A stretch of DNA of 64,000 nucleotides from Mytilus trossulus (lineage: Eukaryota; Mollusca; Bivalvia; Mytilida; Mytilidae), in the NCBI RefSeq assembly GCF_036588685.1, contig NC_086378.1:76773127-76837126 (forward strand), given 5' to 3'. Below, in pieces: positions 35,165 to 47,525 of the stretch. The notes beneath the pieces were generated by a model, which saw only the letters and a program-made list of their open reading frames with translations, did no database searches and was not told the origin of the DNA. The translations under genes were made by a program, and so were the position numbers. Position 1 is the stretch's first letter; each line of letters opens with the position of its first letter.

Positions 35165-35465
35165 ATTCATATATAAAAAAAGAAGATGAGATATGATTGC
35201 CAATGAGACAAATCTCCACAAGAGACCAAAATGACACAGAAATTAACATCTATAGGCCACCTTACGGCCTTCAACAAGACAAAGCCCATACCCCCATAGT
35301 CAGCTATAAAAGGCCCTGAAATGACAATGTAAAACAATCCAAACTAGAAAACTAATGGCCTTATTTATATAAAAAAAATGAACACTAAAAAAATTGAACA
35401 AACCACTGAATTACAGGCTCCTGACTTGGGACATGCACATACAATCATAATGTGGCGGGGTTAAA
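35165..35465 (+). repeat. Dispersed 'gccaatgagacaaatctcca' repeat, long copy
   Basis: Runs 'gatatgattgccaatgagac', 'accaaaatgacacagaaatt', 'ggccttcaacaagacaaagc', 'gtcagctataaaaggccctg', 'caggctcctgacttgggaca' and 'aatgtggcggggttaaaca'. It is the longest copy of this family in the window. 60.54-60.74 kb is a second long copy. Confidence 0.7.
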
Positions 35466-35466
35466 C

Positions 35467-36400
35467 ATATTTATCAATTGGCTGTTACAATAACAAGGTT
35501 GCCTATACAATTGGGTTGGTATCATAAAAAATGTATGCAGGGTTGTAACAATAACCCGGTTGATACCATATGTATACAGGGCTTTTGCAATAACTGAGTT
35601 GATATACCATATGTATACAAGGCTGTTACATTAACAGGGTTGTTATCATATGTATACACGGCTGTTAGAAAAACGAGATTGTTATCATATGTATGCAAGG
35701 CTGTTGAAATAACAGGGTTGTTATCATAATATGTATACACGGCTGTTAGAATAACGAGATTGTTATCATATGTATGCAAGGCTGTTGAAATAACGGGATT
35801 ACCATCATATGTATGCCGGGCTGTTAAGATAATGGGGTTGATACCATATGTATGCCGGGCTGTTAAGATGATGGGGTTGACATCATATGTATGCAGGGAT
35901 GTAAAATAATGCAGTTGATATCATATGTATGCAGGGCTGTTAAGATAATGGGGTTGGTATCATTATAATGTATGCAGGACTGTTACATTAACAGGGTTGT
36001 TATCATATGTATACAAGGCTGTAAGAATAACGAGATTGTTATCATATGTATGCAAGGCTGTTGAAATAACGGGATTGCCATCATATGTATTCCGGGCTGT
36101 TAAGATAATGGGGTTGATACCATATGTATGCCGGGCTGTTAAGATGATGGGGTTGATACCATATGTATGCCGGGCTGTTAAGATGATGGGGTTGATACCA
36201 TATGTATGCCGGGCTGTTAAGATAATGGGGTTGATATCATATGTATGCAGGGCTGTAAAATAATGCAGTTGATATCATATGTATGCAAGGCTTCTATACT
36301 ACATCAGTGTATACCATGCATATGCAAAGTTGTTAATTTTTTGCCAGAGAGGAATATCATAATATGTGTATGCGGGGTTGTTAGGATCCATGAGCAGATA
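35467..36400. repeat. 39-bp minisatellite, about 22 units
   Basis: The unit is close to 'ccatatgtatgccgggctgt' followed by 'taagatgatggggttgata'. Because 39 is divisible by three, long frames stay open on both strands with 13-residue peptides (for example PYVCRAVKMMGLI); these are probably by-products. Blocks of units with shared variants recur (about 35630-35810 against 35985-36100), showing higher-order duplication. Edge units are degenerate. Confidence 0.85.
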
Positions 36401-36597
36401 CTATGCTTGTATCTGTATACGTTCTGCCAATATAGACTCCCTTTAAGTAGGAAGTTAAATTTTGATTCATTGAATTCTCTTAAAATAGTTGAACATTCGT
36501 ATTGAGGGCACATAAGACAAGCGAAAACAACATTAAATTAGTCTTAAGATCATCAAATCTCCATTTTTAAATTTTCTTTCAAAACTATCATTTTTAG

Positions 36598-38412
36598 CTC
36601 ACCTGGCCCGAAGGGCCAAGTGAGCTTTTCTCATCACTTGGCGTCCGTCGTCCGTCGTCGTCCGTCGTCGTCCGTCGTCGTCGTCGTCCGTCGTCGTTAA
36701 CTTTTACAAAAATCTTCTCCTCTGAAACTACTGGGCCAAATCAAACCAAACTTGGCCACAATCATCATTGGGGTATCTAGTTTAAAAAATGTGTGGCGTG
36801 ACCCGGTCAACCAACCAAGATGGCCGCCACGGCTAAAAATAGAACATAGGGGTAAAATGCAGTTTTTGGCTTATAACTCAAAAACCAAAGCATTTAGAGC
36901 AAATCTGACATGGGGTAAAAATGTTTATCAGGTCAAGATCTATCTGCCCTGAAATTTTCAGATGAATCGGTCAATCGGTTGTTGGGTTGCTGCCCCTGAA
37001 TTGGTAATTTTGAAGAAATTTTGCTGTTTTTGATTATTATCTTGAATATTATTATAGTTAGAGATAAACTGTAAACAGCAATAATGTTCAGCAAAGTAAG
37101 ATCTACAAATAAGTCAACATGACCAAAATGGTCAGTTGACCCGTTTAGGAGTTATTGCCCTTTATAGTCAATTTTTAACCATTTTTTGTTAATTAAAGTA
37201 ATCTTTTACAAAAATCTTCTCCTCTGAAACTACTTGGCCAAATTAATCCAAACTTGGCCACAATCATCTTTGGGGTATCTAGTTTAAAAAATGTGTGGTG
37301 TGACCTGGTCAACCAACCAAGATGGCCGCCACGGCTAAAAATAGAACAAAGGGGTAAAATGAAGTTTTTGGCTTATAACTCAAAAACCAAAGCATTTTGA
37401 GGAAATCTGACATGGAATAAAAATGTTTATCAGGTCAAGATCTATCTGCCCTAAAATTTTCAGATGAATCGGTCAATCGGTTGTTGGGTTGCTGCCCCTG
37501 AATTGGTAATTTTGAGGAAATTTTGCTGTTTTTGGTTATTATCTTGAATATTATTATAGATAGAGATAAACTGTAAACAGCAATAATGTTCAGCAAAGTA
37601 AGATCTACAAATAAGTCAACATGACCAAAATGGTCAGTTGACCCGTTTAGGAGTTATTGCCCTTTATAGTCAATTTTTAACCATTTTTCGTAAATTAAAA
37701 TAATCTTTTACAAAAATCTTCTCCTCTGAAACTACTTGGCCAAATTATTTGAAACTTGGCCACAATCATCTTTGGGGTATCTAGTTTAAAAAATGTGTGG
37801 CGTGACCTGGTCAACCAACCAAGATGGCCGCCATGGCTAAAAATAGAACATAGGGGTAAAATGCAGTTTTGGCTTATAACTCAAAAACCAAAGCATTTTG
37901 AGGAAATCTGACATGGGATAAAAATGTTTATCAGGTCAAGAACTATCTGCCCTGAAATTTTCAGATGAATCGGTCAATCGGTTGTTGGGTTGCTGCCCCT
38001 GAATTGGTAATTTTGAGGAAATTTTGCTGTTTTTGGTTATTATCTTGAATATTATTATAGATAGCGATAAACTGTAAACAGCAATAATGTTCAGCAAAGT
38101 AAGATCTACAAATAAGTCAACATGACCTAAATGGTCAATTGACCCCTTGAGGAGTTATTGCCCTTTATAGTCAATTTTTAACAATTTTCATTAATTTGGT
38201 AAATTTATGTAAATTTTTACCAAATATAGTTCTCTGTTACTAATGGGCAAAGTTCATGATAGATATAATTGTAAGAAGCAAAATCGTTCAGTAAAGTAAG
38301 AACTTCAAACACATCACCATCACCAAAATACAATTTTGTCATGAATCCATTTGTGTCCTTTGTTTAATATGCACATAGACCAAGGTGAGCGACACAGGCT
38401 CTTTAGAGCCTC
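36598..38412. mobile_element. Composite repeat with three 502-bp tandem units
   Basis: It starts with the palindromic 'ctggcccgaagggccaagtg' and a CGTCGTC run. Three near-identical units follow, starting at 36701, 37203 and 37705 ('cttttacaaaaatcttctcc'), a 502-bp period each time. It ends 'ccaaggtgagcgacacaggc' and 'tctttagagcctctag'. Inverted relatives of its parts lie at 34.29-34.57 kb and 44.05-44.34 kb. It is non-coding and common in bivalve genomes. The mobilising class is unknown. Confidence 0.75.
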
Positions 38413-38869
38413 TAGTTTGTTGATACAGACATTTCCGTTGTGGATTTTATTTTAGTGTTATAGCCTTAAGGTGTATTTCCGCTTCAATTGGTAGCATTCC
38501 ACTTTGTATGTTTGTTGAGACACAATGAGAGTATTTGTTTTATATTTTTCTTATGGCATAATTGAATAGTGTTCAAAAAACTGTCTTTTGGGATTAGCTT
38601 TTTCGAACCATGTCAGAAAATGGAAAAAGTATTTGAAAGAGTTATTGCTGTTTCAGCTATCTATAGTCCATTCTTCCCGTTCAGGCCTGGCCTTCTTCTT
38701 GTTTTTTTTATCTGTTCGCCTTTAATATGGCTGAATACTATCCATAACTGGCATATGATGATTGTTGATATACACCAACAAAAATTATCTTCTAATGTTA
38801 ATCGACAAAAAGTCAGATTTGTGGGGGATTAGTAGGCTATAATAAAAATCCGGAGATGTTGAATTCTTC
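38413..38869. other. Spacer, no gene recognised
   Basis: Contains an 87-codon open frame (38569-38832, plus) without recognisable features. I see nothing else. Confidence 0.35.
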
Positions 38870-39589
38870 CCTCTTCTTATTGTGACATAATTTGTATCTG
38901 TAACGCGGAAATATGCGCACTTGAAGGAGAGCTGATTGGTTTGTTCAGCCGTTGGAGGGCAGCCGTGAAACCATCAACTGTCTTTTGACATGCAATATTG
39001 TCATCCAGATGGTTCCACTGCACTATTGTTTTGGGGAAAAAAGAGTTCTTCATAACGTCTGTTTTGCAGTCAATCAATTGGTATGATCTGCTATTTCTGG
39101 TTTCTTGTCTTCCTACTTTATTTGTGATTGAAAGTCACTAAAGTATTTTGCCTTGACTTAGCGTTTGTTTCTGATTTATTGTATGTCGCCAGTTGGATCA
39201 AAAGCCGGCACTAATCTCTCAACCACTTTGTAGAACATTGTCAGCCTCTGATGTGTCTTTTGTTCTTGGAGAGGTGGTAGTTTCAGCTAAGAAAGCATAT
39301 TTGTGACGCACCCGATTTCTCTGGATTTGTAGTCCTGCAAGATTTAACGTGTCCCTCTTTTCTGTATGCTTTCTAAATTTTTTCTCTTTCCCTGATGGTA
39401 AATGGGTTCTAGATGACAGCACCGTATTCTAGTACGGATCTCATCATAGCTAAGTAGGCTAGCTTTTTGGACTCTTGTGTGCACTGGCGTAGTTTCTTCT
39501 CAGGAAACCTTGTATACAGCTTGCCTTGATTATTGTTTTCCCTATGTTGCTGGTCCATTTATGACAGCAGATATGTTTTAAAGACCTAG

Positions 39590-40420
39590 GTAAGGTTTTG
39601 TTTGTACTTGCTCTGTTATGTGGTTGTCTAGTTGGTAGAACTGCATTGATTTTTGTTTGAAGCTCATTATATGGGATTTATTTGCATTAAATGTCATTAC
39701 CCAATTTAGTGCCAATACTTCCAGAGCTTTTATATCTTCTTGTAGAATTTGATGGTATTTCGTGTTATTTTAAAATTCTCGATATAATAGGCAGTCGTCT
39801 GCAAATAAACTTGAATTTTACACTTTCCGGGAGGTCACTGATGTGGTGAAGGAAAAGCAGTGAATCTAATACTCTGTCTTGTGGTACGCAAGAGTCTACG
39901 TAGGCATATTGTTAGTGCTCACCTTCTACAACTACCCACATTGATAGTTTTTGCAGGAATGCTGCTTAAATGCCTGTATTAAGATTTCTATATATTCAAT
40001 AACTGTTTAATTTAGCCAGGAGTTTTCATGTGGCACAGTATCAAAAGCTTGTTAAAGGTTATTGCTACTAGTATATCAAGTTGAAGCTACTGTCGAAACT
40101 CTTCAGTAGATATTCTATTGTGACTAAGCCGTGTTGTACATGAGTAGCCTGATCTGAATCCGATATTTATATATGTCGGTATATTGTGCTTTTCCAGGGT
40201 TACAGATGTGTTCCAAAAGCTTACAGGATACGCAGGTTAGTGAAACTGGTCTGTAATGTTCAGCTGCGTAGACGTACCCCTTCTTAAATACTGGAACTAT
40301 GTTTGCAATCAACCAATTTTTAGGGAGAATGCCTTCGTCAATTTATTTTTGAAAGATGGCGGAGATACTATGTGCGAGTTCTTCTGCACATGTATCTAGG
40401 ACAGTGTTTCGGTATTCCGT
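39590..40420 (-). pseudogene. LINE reverse transcriptase remnant
   Basis: In order on the minus strand: an IDEGILPKNWLIANIVPVFK-type fingers motif, YRPVSLTCVSCKLLEHI, the catalytic LFADDCLLYREF (FADD at 39794-39805) and LNWVMTFNANKSHIMSF, then KPYLGL. These are the standard RT blocks. Interrupting stops and frameshifts make it non-functional. Confidence 0.85.
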
Positions 40421-42239
40421 CTGGTCCCATTGTTTTAGATGTATTTTCTTTTTTCAATTATTTGTGTACACCCTTTGATGTTATGTCCAATTTTGAAATA
40501 TTTGAAGTTGATCTCTTTAATTGCGGTGGCATTTGTGAGTTTGGATCTAATTTTGTGAATACGGATTTGAATTAGTTATTTAGAATTTCTGCCTTTTCTT
40601 TGCAGCCGATTTTAAAGCCTCCATTTGACTTGGACGGGGCTATTCCTATATTATCTTGTTTCTTTGCTTTCATATAGTTTCAGAATGGTATAAAACTAGT
40701 ATTTTCGAATCCTGTAGTGATGATGTCATTTGTATAATTCCATTCTGCTTTACTAAATTGGCGTTTGTTGTCTTTTTGAAATTGCTTATATTCTTTGAAG
40801 CTTCCAGTTTGTCTTGCATATTTATAAAATCTTGCTTTTCTTTTGAGCATTTCGCGTTGTTTTCTGTTTAACTTTGGAACCGAAAGCTTATTCTTTATCC
40901 TTTTTTATGGTACATTGATATCAATTGTTACCTGTATTCCGTTCTTGGAGGTTTGCCAGGTTTTGTCAATTGGCGTTTCATGTATATGATCACAGATGTT
41001 CTTTGTTATAATGTTTGTTTCCGTTTTTATCTAATCCCAATTTGCTTTTCCAAATATGTATCGTTTTTGGGAGCGTTGCTTACAGCTGTATAGTTTTATT
41101 AACGAGTCTGTAATGACAATGTCGTTGCATGAAATTCCTGGTGCATTGCAGTTGATGTAATAAGGAACGGGTTGTTTGTGAATACCAGATCCAACAGATT
41201 TCCCTCTCTGGTTGGTTTGTCGTGGATTTGGACAAGGCCGTTTTCAATAGATAGGTCCATTAGTACTTGTTGTACTTCTTTGTCTTGTGCTCCTGTTTTT
41301 ATCTCCATATTTATCCAGTCGATGTCTAGACAGTTGAAATCTCCAGTGATAATAAATTATTATGTTTAGGTTTTGCTGTAGTTGTCTTCATAGTAATAGT
41401 TTAAGATTTGTTACTAGTATATCTTTCATATTTTTATGAGTCATGTAATATGAGGCGATGAAAAGTTCTTTGCTGATATTCAATTTAATTTTGAACCATT
41501 CATGTTCGTGGAAAGGCAACAGTAGTATACCGCAGTTCGAAACTCATAAATCGATTGAGATAAGAACATCCTTATTATTTAGAATAATTTATACTTTTGC
41601 ATACAGTAAATTTTATAAAATGACTATATAATAGATATACATGATTAACCCGAAGTGGGGACTAATAAAAACGGATATATTACATAAAACAATTTAATCC
41701 AGCACATACAATTACACAGCCGAGTTAGCGAAAGCCTCAACGCACAAAGTAACGTCACATTTGAAATTCTAAATTCAGAAATGAGATCTTCTTGTATTCC
41801 TAAGAATTCTCCGCCCCAAAGAGTGCCTCTGTCATTTCTGCAGATTTTAAAGTTATCTGGGAAGACTTCAGATGTTTTATTGCATCTTTGTTCAATGGCT
41901 TTCTTGGTTTAATTCGATCATTTTAGGCTGGATCCAGTACCACATATGATGTCTGGTTTGATGTAGTGTATGGAAACTGATAGTTAAGCTTTTTGTCAAT
42001 AGTACTGCGGCAATTCATCGTCATTATACGTAGGTTGCCTTTTCGTGGTAATTTAAGTACATTTGAATTGTTGAAGTTTGTACTTTCTAACTGCTCCTGT
42101 GTCTTCTGTGTCTCTTTCCAATGGGTTTTGGGCTACTAGTTTGCACTGGGCTAAATATTGATGTATTAAAGTCTCTATATATTGAATAATCGGTTCTTGA
42201 GAGTGGTGAAAACATGTTAGTTGTATATAGTTCAAAGCT

Positions 42240-42570
42240 GTGGTAGGTAAACGAGTCCACATTCATGATTTCACATTTGCAGCACATCCGCGGCAAATTT
42301 GATTTGTGTAGTCGTTCATAGTCTTGACTATAAAGTGCAATACATGATATGTGCTGCCAAACATTACAACCATCACATCATACACTTTCGCACGACCATG
42401 TGACAGATCTGTCACACAAGCTGCAAGGATGTACTGTGTTAATTCCATTTTGAGAGCCAGGATTTTGTTGGATGTCTCCTGATATAAGTAGAACTAGTAA
42501 GTATACATTTGAATTGTGAATTGTTTTTACCAGCTTAGACATAGTTGACCTTTTGTGTGGTTTGTCCATG
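42240..42570 (-). pseudogene. LINE N-terminal PHD-finger-like region
   Basis: The frame opens with LLISGDIQQNPGS, a typical LINE start motif ('GD-x-x-NPGP'). PCSLCDRSVTWSCESV follows, then a frameshift, then CDGC-like and ALYS-type remnants and NLPRMCCKCEIMNVDSFTYH. The Cys/His spacing matches a PHD zinc finger, with the reading frame broken at least twice. Confidence 0.7.
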
Positions 42571-42900
42571 TCTGTGTATAGATGTATAGTGGTGACAGAT
42601 AGTGAGCATGTTGGATGTGTTCTCTAGTATAGGGTCGCAAATACTAAGACTTTTAGTGTTTTCATCTTATAATCCTTTCCTTAGTTATTTGATATCGGTT
42701 CTGTTAAGCGCGGAAGACCCACAATGAATGATAAGTTAACTCCTGTATATTTTGTAATTGTTGGTGACAGTTTAAAGTTGATTGGCCTACACTGACTGAA
42801 AAAGGTAGGATTTATGTTTATTGTCAGCATTCTAAGTACATGCGTTCCGCTATTTTTCTTAGACAAGCTTTCGATAGTAAGCTAATGGGATGTATACTGT

Positions 42901-44049
42901 ATTTATATAGATTAAAGTTGTCGTAGCATCTATGTTTGGTGTCTCTATGGTCGCCTACTTTAAACTTTGATTTCTAATGTAAGTCGACAGCGAATATGGT
43001 TGATGTTGAATTCAGAGATTGGTTAAATTTCCCGAATTCGCCATATATGCGATATATTTGGTTTAATAATGCTTTTTCTTGATCAACAAAATTTGAGTTC
43101 TCCTTGTTGTAAACACAAATTGAGTATACTGGAACCTCTAATAATGTTATTTTAGAGTTTTATTATGCTTTAATTATATTAATGATTTCTATGTACCCTT
43201 CTATGATTGCTTCAGTACTATCTGTACTCCAACTTGTGATGCCATCATGGATATGTTTCCTCCTTTGTCGTTAGATATTAAGTTGCATGTACCTAGCCAG
43301 ATATATAATGAGATGTTTCCTAGAAAAAGTATTTTTATACTGGTGTTTGTTCTTAGCTATGAAATTCCGACATTAATTAACTTTGCTCCACCATTCCATC
43401 TGTCTTTCTACTGGGTGGTTTTGTAGCTGCTGTTTTAATAGTTATCAAAAGTACCAGGATTATAATTTAGTACGCCAGACGCGCGTTTTTTAAGGACGAG
43501 CCTTTGCTGTCTGATAGAATAAATGGTACTCTGTAGCGTCGACCATTGATATTATATAGGGTCTAGGCTACATTATGGATTTCTGTAATTTTCTCTGTGA
43601 CATGTGATGTGATGTAACTTAAAAGTATGACAAAATGGTATGTTGGGTTGGTGACTCGGAAGTGTATTTAGCACTTCATTATCTTGTAGCGTATTCAATT
43701 GTAGATCTCAAATTAAAACAGTTGGATTGATGACTTCGGTACTGGCTATTTCAAAAATTTATGATCTAGAAAATGTTTGAGTCAAGAAAATGTCAACAAA
43801 GATGGTGGGTAATTTGAAAAGAAAATTTCTTGATCAGGTTGTCAAATTTTCTCGTATGTTTTATTTCAGGAAATGTTTTTTAATCAATACTGGTGTTGAA
43901 AACGTGTACTTGTGTTCCTGTACTACACTATTTAGTAAAATTGACTAAGTTTAAATCAATGAAAAATTCTGTTTTTCTCCTGCAAGGCGAAATCACTTCT
44001 ACTTTGCGCATTCGCTCTCACAATAATGAAACGAAACGGAAAAAAAATA
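42901..44049. other. Spacer with one dispersed repeat
   Basis: No gene is recognised. Near 43445-43505 lies 'accaggattataatttagta' followed by 'cgccagacgcgcgtttttt', another copy of the 'gacgcgcgtttcgtct' family. Confidence 0.45.
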
Positions 44050-44345
44050 TGAACATGATTACACTCTCTCAGATTTGCTCTAAATCCTTTAGTTTTAGTT
44101 TCATAGATATAAACCAAACACCTATGTTTTACCCCTATGTTCTATTTTAGCCATGTCGATCATTTTTGTTGGTAGGTTGTCGTCGGACATATTTTGAAAC
44201 TAGATACCTCATTGATGAGTGTTGCCAAGTTTGATTAAATTGACAATTTGGTTTCAGAGGAAAAGATTTTTGTAAAAGTTAAATACAGGCGGCACGCTTA
44301 GTGATAAGGAAAAGCTCACGGTGTTGTTTACAAAGCGAAAAAAAG
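44050..44345 (-). repeat. Diverged inverted copy of the 502-bp unit
   Basis: 'ccctatgttctattttagcc', 'aaactagatacctcattgat' and 'ggaaaagatttttgtaaaag' are the reverse complement of the start of the units at 36.7-38.2 kb, with a 'gaaaagctcac' end. Confidence 0.65.
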
Positions 44346-45530
44346 CTTAAGCACGTCATATAAGAATCTTTATTGTTATGATGAATAATATCAGTACATG
44401 TAGTAGTATTATCATTATTGTTTTTTATTCAACGAACAATGTTTAAAAAGGTTTTTTTTTAAGTATTGATCCATTGAGGATCCATCTACACCTTATCGCT
44501 GTTTAGTCCATTCCGGGAAAAAAAGTTATCATTTAGAAAACTTCCTGCACATGTTTGGGTCAAATGTCGCAATTAACTGGACCCCTGACGTTATTCATTT
44601 AAATACTTTGTTTAATGTGCTTACGATGGTTTAAACATATGTCTTTGAAAAGCAGATAACTTCGACTTATTTGAAACAGTTGTGTCATTGTGTTGCTAAT
44701 CCGGATTGTCATGAGTAGCGATACGGTGTATTGTAGCATTGCCGTGTCACAGTTATGAATGAAAGTTTTAGAGCTGTATATTTTAATACTAGTACATATT
44801 TCTAGTTTCAACAAACGTTGAAGGTAGTAACGCAACGTAACCATAGACAACCATAGTGATCCATATTATTTCAATCACTGTATTTAATTGGTTTCTAACC
44901 TAGCCTAGCAGTCCGGCAATTAGTGTCCAAGTAACAATAACTTGTTTTTGTTTATTATTGTTAAATTTCAATGTAGCCAGTCCCTTGTTAATAAAGTGTT
45001 AATATTGTTAACATCAACGTTAAAATTTACACTTTTCCAAGCCTCAGCATTCAATGAACACCACGCATAACATATTGAACCTTCGGTGTACAAGTTAACA
45101 ACGTGGCCGTTATATTTACAGCGAATAAAAGACACTGGTCACTGTTAATTTTAAATGCTTCCTGGAAATATATCTCGATTAAACAAAACATTTTACGACA
45201 AAAGTGATGATTTCAGCTTAATTGTAAGTTTTCCATCTCCATGAAGCAACATCCCGGTCGCTTCTGCATACGGAGTATTTTTCTTCCAGTTGATACGATA
45301 ATCTGAATGTATTTTCTTGAAAAAGGGTTGATGCTCACAAAGGAAGCTATTAAACCAACAGTTCCAAGTGGTGGAGTTGAAGTCATCCCTTCCTTAATTT
45401 TACGGACGTCATCGCGAGTTGATTGGTTATGAAATATCTGTTCCGCAAATGATAACGGATATTTCCCTTATGTCGTATATACAATCCCTTCCACTTTTCT
45501 ACGAATGTGACCTACCGAATTAAGACTCTC
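44346..45530. other. Intergenic, no gene recognised
   Basis: AT-rich. I see no domain, RNA gene or clear repeat structure. Confidence 0.4.
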
Positions 45531-45532
45531 AC

Positions 45533-46153
45533 GTGGTTTGTTATAAAAGAGGGACGAAAGATACCAAAGGGACAGTCAAACTCGTAAATCTAAAACAAAC
45601 TGACAACGCCATGGCTAAAAATGAAAAAGACAAACAGAAAACAATTTACGTACACATGACACAACATAGAAAACAAAAGAATAAACAACACGAACCCCAC
45701 CAAAAACTAGGGGTGATCTCAAGTGCTCCGGAAGAGTAAGCAGATCCTGCTCCACATGCGGCACCCGTCGTGTTGCTTATGTGATTACAAATCCGGTAAA
45801 TATTCTAATTCGGTAGGTCAAATTCATGAAAGGGAAGGGGATTGTAGTTACGACGTAAGGAACATATCCGAAATCATTTGTGTAACGGTTATTCCATAAC
45901 GGTCAACCAACTCGTGATGGCGTCCGTAAAATTTACGAAGGGATGATTTCAACTTCACCATTTGAAACTCTTGGTTTAATAGCTTCCTTGTGAGCAGTAA
46001 CCCTCTATCAAGAAAATCATGATAGGAAATGCAAGCACGGGAATATCGTATCAATTGGGATGAAAATGCTCCGGAAGGGTATAAAATGAGCAACACGACG
46101 GGTGCCATATGTGGAGTAGGATCTTCGTAACTTTTAGAAACACCTGATATCAC
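45533..46153 (-). mobile_element. Retroelement fragment with RT C-terminal coding remnant
   Basis: 45533-45790 is a common mussel repeat block ('agagggacgaaagataccaa', 'ccatggctaaaaatgaaaaa', 'aaaaactaggggtgatctca'). Next to it, 45848-46110 on the minus strand encodes SQLIRYSRACISYHDFLDRG, then LLLTRKLLNQ and SLRKFYGRHHELVDRYGITV. That pattern is typical of the C-terminal end of reverse-transcriptase-like proteins abundant in mussels. The Cys-rich 'gcacccgtcgtgttgct' block occurs twice in inverted orientation (45762-45778 and 46091-46107), so two fragments were joined head to head or by inversion. There is no RT catalytic core in the window. Confidence 0.7.
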
Positions 46154-47523
46154 AGCCAGTTTTGGTTATGTCCGTGTTGTGTTATGTGTGCTATTTTTTG
46201 TCTGTTGGTCTTTTTCAAGCTTAAAATATCTCTGAATTTGTTGTGATTGAATATTTGATAGAGCATATTATTAGGTTTGGGACACAAAACGAATGGGGTC
46301 AAAGGACTGAAAATTTTGATATTGGACATTTACTTATTATGGTTCAATATCTAAAATCTAAGTTTTAGTACATTGTTAGAATCCGCATATCAAAGAACCT
46401 TCTAGATGAGTCTAGATGAGTCTTTTGCAGACGAAACGCACGTCTGACATAAATTCAAAATGTAGTCCTGGTATCTATGATGAGTTTATTTAAAAGAATT
46501 CATTTTCTGATAAAATACTTATTAATTAACCCATTTCTGTTCGAAGGGAAATAACTCAAACATATTTCCATGAACCAGCCATGTTTACAGTTCTCTAAAA
46601 TGTGATAGGATTATCCACTAAAAAACATCTCTGAAATCAAATATGATGTAAAACATGTTATATCCATTTTCAAATTATAATCAAATATTATAGTTCATCG
46701 TGTATCATCGTACAGCGGATATAGGTACTAGTTAATAGTTCAAAATACTTTTCTTTCATTTGCCACAAACTAACGATCTATAAAATTGAGAAAGAAAATG
46801 GGGAATGTGTCAAAGCGACAACAACCCGACCATAGAGCAGACAACAGAATCAACAACGGAAAATAACTCAATCATATACTGAAATGGTCGATAAAAGATT
46901 TAGTCGTGAAAATTAAACCTGACCTTCATTTAATCACAAGAAATAACATGTTTCGTCAAAGCGTTTTCATGGTAATTAACGGACAATGTTTGGTGAAATC
47001 TTGCGTGCTAGTTCACAAAGTAACCTTCCGAAGGCTAAACATTTTACCCTACCCGGACACATTTCTTGACAACTCGTGCTTAAGGGAAGCTAGCGAGCAA
47101 GCTACCACTCAACTAGTAAGGTTGTTTTGACATTTTTGGGGAATTGGCAAGATATTAGTGTCGAGCAGATTAGTGTAGCAAGGTTACCGTTGTATACGTA
47201 GATTGCAGGCCATCATCGACTGACATTTATATGTGGACATCCGTTTTTCTTGTTTGTTGTGTAACTACTCTAAATTTAGAAACCACAAAGCAATGTTCTG
47301 AATGGATCAAAATACATTGCAAATTGAAAACACCTCAAGTTGTCTATACAATCAGATTTGAAACGTTTATTATTTTCAGAAAAAAAGATATAACTCGGCT
47401 TATAACAATTCGGAGAGCATTTACCATGAAGCAATGTTACCAATGCACATAGGCGACGCTAAAAACGATCGGGTCAGGAATACCCATATTTATCTCTTTA
47501 CATTTTTTTATCAAAGCCATAGA
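46154..47523. other. Intergenic with two small repeat copies
   Basis: A 'gagtcttttgcagacgaaac' copy (about 46395-46490) and a 'ggggaatgtgtcaaagcgac' copy (about 46790-46860) are present. The frames at 46906-47130 and 47231-47452 show no recognisable protein. Confidence 0.4.
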
Positions 47524-47525
47524 TA

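Larger units (their letters stand above)
38870..42900 (-). mobile_element. Decayed LINE (CR1/L2-like), nearly full length
   Basis: The minus strand holds, in 5' to 3' order, an N-terminal PHD-finger-like region, an endonuclease remnant, reverse transcriptase and a C-terminal tail. Key signs are LLISGDIQQNPGS and a Cys-rich stretch (42570-42240), NGLVQIHDKPTREGNLLDLV (about 41200-41250), IVPVFKKG...HYRPVSLT (about 40230-40310), the catalytic FADD (39794-39805) and a C-terminal KNSFFPKTIVQWNHLDDNIA (near 39000). Many frameshifts and stops break it, so it is dead. A PHD finger plus endonuclease plus RT order is known in CR1/L2-type elements. Exact clade not determined. Confidence 0.88.

Noticed and set aside
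35522..36263. Repetitive protein genes in the 39-bp array
   Set aside because: Open on both strands because the unit is 39 bp; no independent coding evidence.
35467..36400. CRISPR-like array
   Set aside because: Units are contiguous without spacers and the DNA is from an animal nucleus.
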